A stretch of DNA of 64,000 nucleotides from JAWKUK01 sp964402175 (GTDB lineage: Bacteria; Planctomycetota; UBA1135; GCA-002686595): positions 16,138 to 80,137 of the forward strand of contig CAYOBN010000015.1 of NCBI GenBank assembly GCA_964402175.1, read 5' to 3'. Position 1 is the first letter of the stretch; each line of letters opens with the position of its first letter. This document shows, piece after piece, positions 59,198 to 64,000 of this stretch. The position numbers and the translations under genes are program-made. The notes under the pieces were generated by a model. The model was not told where the DNA came from, made no database searches, and saw only the letters and a program-made list of their open reading frames with translations.

Positions 59198-60745
59198 GTG
59201 AGGTCGCTGCAGGCACGCCTGCTCTCGGGCGCGGTGCTCGGGACGACGGTCGCGTTTGCGATCGGCGGTGTGCTCGTGCACCAGCTCGCGCGGATCCGCC
59301 TCGAGCGCGATACCGACGCAGCCCTGGAGCAGTTGCTCGGCGTCGCCGTCGAGGGTCTGCGTATGGAGTTCGGGCGGCGCGAGTTCGTGCTCGGCGGGCC
59401 CGTGCGCGCCGGAACGGACCTCTTGTCGATGCCGACGGGCCGCTCCGATGCGCTCTTCGTGTGCCGCACGTCCGAGGGGCTCCTGATCGACGCGAGCGAC
59501 GAGCTCGGTGAGGCGACGGCTACGATCGACCTGCCCGAAGCCGGGCTCGACGAACCGGCATTCGGCGACTTCGTGCTCGCCGATGGCTCGCGCGCGCGCG
59601 GCGCGGTGCTGGCGTTCGAGCCCGAGCGGGTCGGGCGCGATGGGCGCGAGGGCCGCGGCGGCCGCCGCTTCGGGCCCGATCGGCGCCGCGACGAACCCCC
59701 GCCCGAGCCCCGCCCTGGCGGCGAAGACGGCATCATTGACCACAACGACGACGTCGACATCGAGCGCATCCGCGCGCGCGGCGCGGGCCCCCCGCGGCTC
59801 ATCCTGCTGCGCTCGATCGAGGCCCGCGAAGCGTCGCTGCGTTACCTGGCGCTGATCCTGACCTCGACGTGGCTCCTGACGTGTGTCATCGGCTCGCTCG
59901 CGCTGTGGATCTCGATCCGCCGCGGACTGCGGCCGCTCGAGGACCTGCGTCGGCGCATCGCGGACCTCGACTGGCGCAGCGGCGCGGCTGCCGTCGAGGT
60001 CCCCGGCGCTCCCGAAGAGCTCGCGCCGGTCGTCGCGCAGCTCGAAGAATCGCGCCAGCGCATCGTGAGCGCCTTCCGCCGCGAGCGACGGTTCGTCGGT
60101 GATGCAGCGCACGAGCTGCGCACACCTGTCAGCGGAATCAAGGCGATCCTCGAGGTCGCTCTGCGCCGCAAGCGCACGAACGAAGAGCTCGAAGGTTACG
60201 CGCGGGAGTGCCTCGGCATCGCCAGCGAGATGGGGCGCGCGGTCGAGGCGCTCCTGACCCTCGGCAAGCTCTCGCGCGGCGAGGTCGCGCTGGAGCTCGC
60301 GGACGTCGATCTGCGCGCGCTCGCCGAAGAAGCGTGGAAGCCGCTCGCCCGCGAGGCGGCAGCGCGCGGGGTCGAGCTGGAGGTCACGGGCGACCCGCGC
60401 CCGGTGGTCGCCAATCGCGACCTCTTGCTGCGAGCGTTGGCGAACTTGATCGACAACGCGGTGGAGTATGGCGTCGCGCCTGGCACCGTTCGGGTGCGCC
60501 ACGAGCGCGACGGTGATGCGTCTGTGATCTCGGTGTCGAACGACGCCGTCGAAGTGCCCGCGGGCCTCGAAGAGCACGCGTTCGAGCCGTTCTGGCGCGG
60601 CGACTCCGCTCGCACGGATGCGGCCCGACACGCAGGGCTCGGGCTTGCGCTCGTCAACCAGATCGCCGAGCTGCACGGCGGCCACGCGGCGCTCCGCGCG
60701 GACGGCCGCGAGGTGATCGCGACGCTCGTGCTGCCCGACGATTGA
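59198..60745 (+). CDS. Sensor histidine kinase
   Basis: 515 aa, GTG start. Helices at about 8-30 and 216-238 enclose a periplasmic domain (about 31-215) with a Pro/Arg-rich insert; a HAMP segment follows. The H-box is FVGDAAHELRTP (H305), then N-box LIDNAVEYG and G-box GLGLALVNQ. It pairs with the OmpR-type regulator immediately upstream. The signal sensed is unknown. Confidence 0.92.
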   Translation: MRSLQARLLSGAVLGTTVAFAIGGVLVHQLARIRLERDTDAALEQLLGVAVEGLRMEFGRREFVLGGPVRAGTDLLSMPTGRSDALFVCRTSEGLLIDASDELGEATATIDLPEAGLDEPAFGDFVLADGSRARGAVLAFEPERVGRDGREGRGGRRFGPDRRRDEPPPEPRPGGEDGIIDHNDDVDIERIRARGAGPPRLILLRSIEAREASLRYLALILTSTWLLTCVIGSLALWISIRRGLRPLEDLRRRIADLDWRSGAAAVEVPGAPEELAPVVAQLEESRQRIVSAFRRERRFVGDAAHELRTPVSGIKAILEVALRRKRTNEELEGYARECLGIASEMGRAVEALLTLGKLSRGEVALELADVDLRALAEEAWKPLAREAAARGVELEVTGDPRPVVANRDLLLRALANLIDNAVEYGVAPGTVRVRHERDGDASVISVSNDAVEVPAGLEEHAFEPFWRGDSARTDAARHAGLGLALVNQIAELHGGHAALRADGREVIATLVLPDD

Positions 60746-60755
60746 AGCGCTGATG

Positions 60756-61952
60756 TCAGCGCCCGGCGCCCGCGAGGACGCGCTCCAACGCCGCTCTCCC
60801 TTGCAGGCGGTCCTCGCGGCGTCCGGCGTGCCAGGCCTCCGCGGCGAGCGGCGCCCAGGCGTCGGCGGCGCTCGGTGCGCCCGCCATCCACGCGACGGGC
60901 AGGAACACTTCACCCGCGAGGCTGGTGCGGTGCCCGTAGAGCTGGCCGACGAGTGCGCGGTCCTCGGCGTTGGCGAGCGGCGGCGCGATCGGGTGCAAGC
61001 AGCGCTCCAGGAGGCGCTGCGCGCGGGCTTCGTCTGCTACGTCGGGCGCGAGCTCGCTCTGCGCCTCTGGCCGTGAGTAGGGGTCGGCGGAGACGAGCCA
61101 ATGGAACGCTCCGTCGACCGCTGCCTGGAGCGCAGCGACCGTCGGCGGTGCTGCGGACCAGCGGAGCGCGCCAGCGCCGAGCTCGAGCTCACCGGGCACG
61201 ACGAGCGTGATACGGCGCGCTTCGCATTCCGCGAGCACGAGCCGCGCCGCCGCCGCCACTTCGTCGGGGCGCGCGACGCCGCGCGCTCCGTCGAGCAGTT
61301 GCAACGCGTTGAAGCCTGCCAGGTGCGCTCTGCGCACGATGCTGCGCGCAGCCTCTCGCGCGCTGTCCGCAGCGTCGGGCGCGAGCGCCTCCAGCAGCGG
61401 CTCGATCTGTACGCCGAGCACGCGCCAATGCATCGACGGTGCATCGACGATGCGCACCGCCGGCAAGTCGATGCCGGTCGGCGCGCCGTCGGTCAGGACC
61501 GGTTGCACGAGCTGCAAGAGGCGCGCGCACGCGCGCGCCGCGCCGTCCGCGCTCTGGCCGGAGACGAGCACGTGATCGAGCACCTCGACGAAGAACGCCT
61601 CGGGGTTGTTGCTGAGCTCTGGCGGCAGGTAACCCTCGGAGAGGATCACGTCGCCCGAGCGGCCGGGGGCGGCCGCGACCGCGAGGGTGAGCCCTGTCTG
61701 TGCTGCCAGGTCGCGCGCCAGAACATGCGCGAGGGCCTCGAGGTGGGGCTCGGCGAAGACGACGCGGCCTTCTCCCGTCAGGGTCAGCGGCGCCCAGCGC
61801 GGCTCGACCTGCAGCGGCTCGGGACAGAGCGCCGGCGCTTCGAACGGCGGCGGGCCGCCATCGCCGTCGTCCGGATCCTGAACCGAGACCAAAGCGGCTT
61901 GCGCCAACGGGAGCGACAGCAGCAACGTAAGGCCAGAGAGGAGGGGGTGCAT
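60756..61952 (-). CDS. Secreted GH20-like protein, likely lacking full catalytic barrel
   Basis: 398 aa from ATG 61952, with a signal peptide (LLSGLTLLLSLPLAQAA). The middle resembles domain 2 of GH20 beta-hexosaminidases (GDVILSEGYLPPELSNNPEA, then FFVEVLDHVLVSGQSADGAARACARLLQLV, then LPAVRIVDAPSMHWRVLGV), which normally leads into the TIM barrel. The barrel part is short and I do not see the catalytic Asp-Glu pair. It may bind N-acetylhexosamine or be a decaying enzyme. It starts 48 bp from the divergent downstream gene. Confidence 0.65.
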   Translation of the reverse strand: MHPLLSGLTLLLSLPLAQAALVSVQDPDDGDGGPPPFEAPALCPEPLQVEPRWAPLTLTGEGRVVFAEPHLEALAHVLARDLAAQTGLTLAVAAAPGRSGDVILSEGYLPPELSNNPEAFFVEVLDHVLVSGQSADGAARACARLLQLVQPVLTDGAPTGIDLPAVRIVDAPSMHWRVLGVQIEPLLEALAPDAADSAREAARSIVRRAHLAGFNALQLLDGARGVARPDEVAAAARLVLAECEARRITLVVPGELELGAGALRWSAAPPTVAALQAAVDGAFHWLVSADPYSRPEAQSELAPDVADEARAQRLLERCLHPIAPPLANAEDRALVGQLYGHRTSLAGEVFLPVAWMAGAPSAADAWAPLAAEAWHAGRREDRLQGRAALERVLAGAGR

Positions 61953-62000
61953 GCCCTCCGATTGTGCCCGCTCGCGCCGCGCTTTACGCTCCCCGCCCCT

Positions 62001-63629
62001 ATGTTCAGGTCGATCGCACTCGTAGCTCTCTCGTTCGTCCCAGGTTCGGACAGTGGCGCGGCGGGCGCCGATGCGGCGCTGGCGGCGCTGTTCGACGGAG
62101 GGCGCGACCTCGCGGCGGCTCGGGCGGCGGTCGGTCCCGACGGCGCGCTCTTCGTCGTGGTCGTCGGGGATCGCCTCGGCGGCGATCCCGACGCGCTGAC
62201 GCTGCAGGAGCGCCACGTCGCAGGTGTCGTCCTGGCCGATCCGCGCGTGCGGGCCGCGCTGCCCGAGGGCGCGCGGGTGGTCGTGCAGAGCGCCGACCCG
62301 GGGGCGCTCCGCTCCGTCGCCGCGCGCCGCATCGTCGACGACCGCGACGAGCTCGTCCCGAGCGCGGAGAAGCCGCTCCTCGGGCTCACTCCGCCCGCCC
62401 TCGCGCGGGTCGACGCCGAAGGGCGTGTCGTCGCGGCCCTGGAGCGCCTCGCGCCGGTCGAAGCGGCCAGCGTCGCCGCGTGGCTCGCGCAGGGGGCGCG
62501 CCCAGCGGACGACGACGCCAGCAGGGCGTACCACGCTGCCGCAGTCGCGGTCGGCGAAGCGGCACAGCTCGCGCTCGCCGCGCTCGCAGAGCGCGCGCCC
62601 GCTTGGAGCACCAAAGCCCGCGCGCGTATGGCGCGGCCGCAGGAGTTCGCCGCGTACGAGCTCTTGCGCGCTCCGCAGGTCGAGCGCGCCGAGTTCAGCT
62701 TGATCGACGAGGCGAAGCTGCGCCTCCTCGAAGCGCAGCTCGCCGACGGCAGCTTCGCGGGCGCCGCCGCCACGCGCGCCGAAGACGCGACGGCGTTTGC
62801 AGCCCTGGCGCTGCACCGCACTGGCGCCCACGATGCGGCGCAGCGGGCGACGGAGTGGTTGACCGCGCAGGGGGCCGTCGGTGACGGCGTGCGCGATCCG
62901 ATGCGCGGGGTGCTCTGGCTGGAGATCCAGCTCGCGCGTTACAGCGCCGGTTGGTCGCGCACGGAGGATGTGCAAGCTGCGGTCGATGTGCTGTCCGCAG
63001 CCGCGCTTGACAGCGGCGGTTGGCCTGCGCGCTGGACAGAGGGCGCGGCGTACGGCGCGGAATGGACGACGTCGGACGCCGGCTCCGCCGCCAGTGTGCA
63101 CACGGGCTTCGCGCTCGAGTCCCTGGCGCGCGCAAAAGCCGAGGGATTCACCGTCGACGAGGCGCTCCTCGCGCGCGGCACCGCTGCCCTGCGAGGTCTG
63201 CGCACGGCCGACGGCGCTTATGTGGACCTGCCGCCATCGACGTCCGCCGATTCGAGCGGCGGAATGCGCGCCCTCGCTCTGGCGGGCGAAGCAGCGCTCG
63301 TGCGTCTGGACGGCCTACAGCGCAAACCCGCCTTGGCCGCGATCGACGCGTACCTCGCCGAACTCGCGGCACAACGGGCGACGGAGTGCATGGGGGCCGT
63401 GGGTCGCCGCGCGGCGCATGAGACCGGGGAAACGCGCGCGCTCGGGTGGCTCGCTTATACGAGGTTGACGGAGGCGGTGCCGCGCCGTCAGTTGCTGCGG
63501 CGCGATGGGCGGTTTCGTCGGATGTTGACGATGACGGCGGGGGGGGATTCGACTTGGCTGGACACGCTCGAGCAGGGGTGGGTGGTGCCGACGGCGGTTG
63601 CGTTGACGGCGTTCGAGGTGACGCGTTGA
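62001..63629 (+). CDS. Secreted alpha-toroid (terpene-cyclase/prenyltransferase-like repeat) protein
   Basis: 542 aa from ATG 62001, with a short signal peptide (MFRSIALVALSFVPGSDS). The C-terminal two thirds are helical with motifs spaced like squalene-hopene cyclase/prenyltransferase repeats (AAALDSGGWPARWTEGAAYG, then TGFALESLARAKAEGF, then GTAALRGLRTADGAYVD). No DxDD catalytic motif is seen. The N-terminal 150 residues are unassigned. It probably adopts an alpha/alpha toroid in the envelope; function unknown. It is divergent from the GH20-like gene. Confidence 0.6.
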   Translation: MFRSIALVALSFVPGSDSGAAGADAALAALFDGGRDLAAARAAVGPDGALFVVVVGDRLGGDPDALTLQERHVAGVVLADPRVRAALPEGARVVVQSADPGALRSVAARRIVDDRDELVPSAEKPLLGLTPPALARVDAEGRVVAALERLAPVEAASVAAWLAQGARPADDDASRAYHAAAVAVGEAAQLALAALAERAPAWSTKARARMARPQEFAAYELLRAPQVERAEFSLIDEAKLRLLEAQLADGSFAGAAATRAEDATAFAALALHRTGAHDAAQRATEWLTAQGAVGDGVRDPMRGVLWLEIQLARYSAGWSRTEDVQAAVDVLSAAALDSGGWPARWTEGAAYGAEWTTSDAGSAASVHTGFALESLARAKAEGFTVDEALLARGTAALRGLRTADGAYVDLPPSTSADSSGGMRALALAGEAALVRLDGLQRKPALAAIDAYLAELAAQRATECMGAVGRRAAHETGETRALGWLAYTRLTEAVPRRQLLRRDGRFRRMLTMTAGGDSTWLDTLEQGWVVPTAVALTAFEVTR

Positions 63630-63717
63630 GGGGTGTGGGGAGGTTGATGCAGTGCTGGGATGTTGGGGCGGTTGCGTGATGAGGTGTTGGGGTGTTGGGG
63701 TGATGTAGTGTTGGGGT
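63630..63717. other. G-rich gene-free tail before the minisatellite
   Basis: No gene seen. GGGG runs at 63665, 63689, 63697 and 63713 precede the 8-bp minisatellite. Confidence 0.6.
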
Positions 63718-63753
63718 GATGGGTTGATGGGTTGATGGGTTGATGGGTTGATG
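63718..63753 (+). repeat. 8-bp minisatellite (GATGGGTT, 4.5 copies)
   Basis: Four perfect copies of GATGGGTT followed by GATG. Together with the GGGG runs just upstream the strand could form a G-quadruplex. Confidence 0.9.
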
Positions 63754-63776
63754 TCTCCCGAATCGACGGCGCGGCT

Positions 63777-63865
63777 GGTACCAGGTACGACTTTGCGGGC
63801 GCCTCCCCGCGCCCTTTCGTTCTCGCCGCGCGCTTGGGGGCGCCCGCGAAGTCGTACCTGGTACC
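63777..63865. repeat. 27-bp inverted repeat (26 of 27 paired)
   Basis: Arms 63777-63803 and 63839-63865, starting GGTACCAGGTACGACTT, with one mismatch and a 35-bp loop. The right arm overlaps the left arm of the next inverted repeat, so GGTACCAGGTACGA occurs three times in alternating orientation. This looks like a palindromic interspersed element. Confidence 0.88.
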
Positions 63866-63948
63866 GTTCGGCACCCCGACACCCCAGCATCCCATCTGGC
63901 GGTTTTGGAGTGTTGGAGTGCTGGGGTGCCGAACGGTACCAGGTACGA
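63852..63948. repeat. 26-bp perfect inverted repeat
   Basis: Arms 63852-63877 and 63923-63948, TCGTACCTGGTACCGTTCGG and its complement, 45-bp loop. The perfect match indicates recent formation or selection. Confidence 0.9.
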
Positions 63949-64000
63949 GTTGACGGCGAGGCCCGCGAACAAGCGCGCGCAAGCGCGCGCATGTCCGCGG

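Noticed and set aside
63718..63753. Repeats at the end as a CRISPR array
   Set aside because: Units are 8 bp and contiguous with no spacers, and no cas genes are in the window.

Overview
The window is a very GC-rich, densely packed bacterial chromosome segment with many GTG and TTG starts and few Shine-Dalgarno sequences. Gene content fits a free-living Planctomycetota-like organism: paralogous alkaline-phosphatase-fold phosphodiesterases, an EMC3/TMCO1-like membrane protein, CRTAC1/FG-GAP lipoproteins paired with TPR lipoproteins, a modular secreted protein with Calx-beta, PA14, TIG and Kelch parts, and DUF1475/DUF2062 membrane proteins. This assignment is inferred from content; there is no rRNA or other phylogenetic marker in the window. 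I recognised no tRNA, rRNA, CRISPR array or transposase gene.

Region by region. (1) 1-5.5 kb: two paralogous AlkP-superfamily hydrolases, a 65-aa ribbon-helix-helix-like protein ending in an LGY motif, an EMC3/TMCO1-like membrane protein and a secreted HExxH metallopeptidase, all on the + strand. (2) 5.7-16 kb: mostly housekeeping and unknown genes, including an MshEN-like protein next to a tandem PilZ protein (possible c-di-GMP receptors), an RNase Z-like metallohydrolase, a LOG-like protein, a sulfotransferase-like protein, a PepSY membrane protein and an ABC-2 exporter. (3) 16-18.3 kb: an EEP-family phosphatase/nuclease gene flanked by two diverged direct copies of a ~340-bp junction. Each copy keeps one intact gene end and carries one decayed gene end. 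(4) 18-34.5 kb: an exopolysaccharide locus. It has a Wza-like lipoprotein, a Wzc-like co-polymerase with a broken Walker A, a second tandem PilZ protein, a DUF1972-type glycosyltransferase, and an eight-gene minus-strand operon. Six of the seven junctions in that operon are 4-nt ATGA overlaps. It encodes a nucleotidyltransferase/dTMP-kinase-like protein, an APH-like kinase, an O-antigen ligase-like protein, glycosyltransferases (one a double GT4 fusion), a hexapeptide acyltransferase, a GT39-like membrane protein and a methyltransferase. (5) 34.8-39.8 kb: one 1658-aa secreted modular protein. (6) 40-46.8 kb: what appears to be a complete trans-4-hydroxy-L-proline catabolic operon (XRE-cupin regulator, epimerase, three-part D-hydroxyproline dehydrogenase, DapA-family deaminase, semialdehyde dehydrogenase), with a perfect 16-bp palindrome just before the regulator start. 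(7) 46.9-55.6 kb: a lipase-like protein, a MacAB-like ABC export system, and a CRTAC1 lipoprotein with its TPR partner. (8) 55.7-63.6 kb: NagA and an ATP-grasp enzyme, a two-component system, a GH20-like lipoprotein-sized secreted protein that seems to lack a full catalytic barrel, and a secreted alpha-toroid-like protein. (9) 63.6-64 kb: a gene-free stretch of G-rich minisatellite and long inverted repeats.

How the parts may work together: the polysaccharide operon plus PilZ proteins suggests c-di-GMP-tuned capsule or matrix production. Hydroxyproline degradation, secreted peptidase and lipase genes, and amino-sugar enzymes suggest use of protein- and glycan-rich organic matter. These are inferences from gene content.
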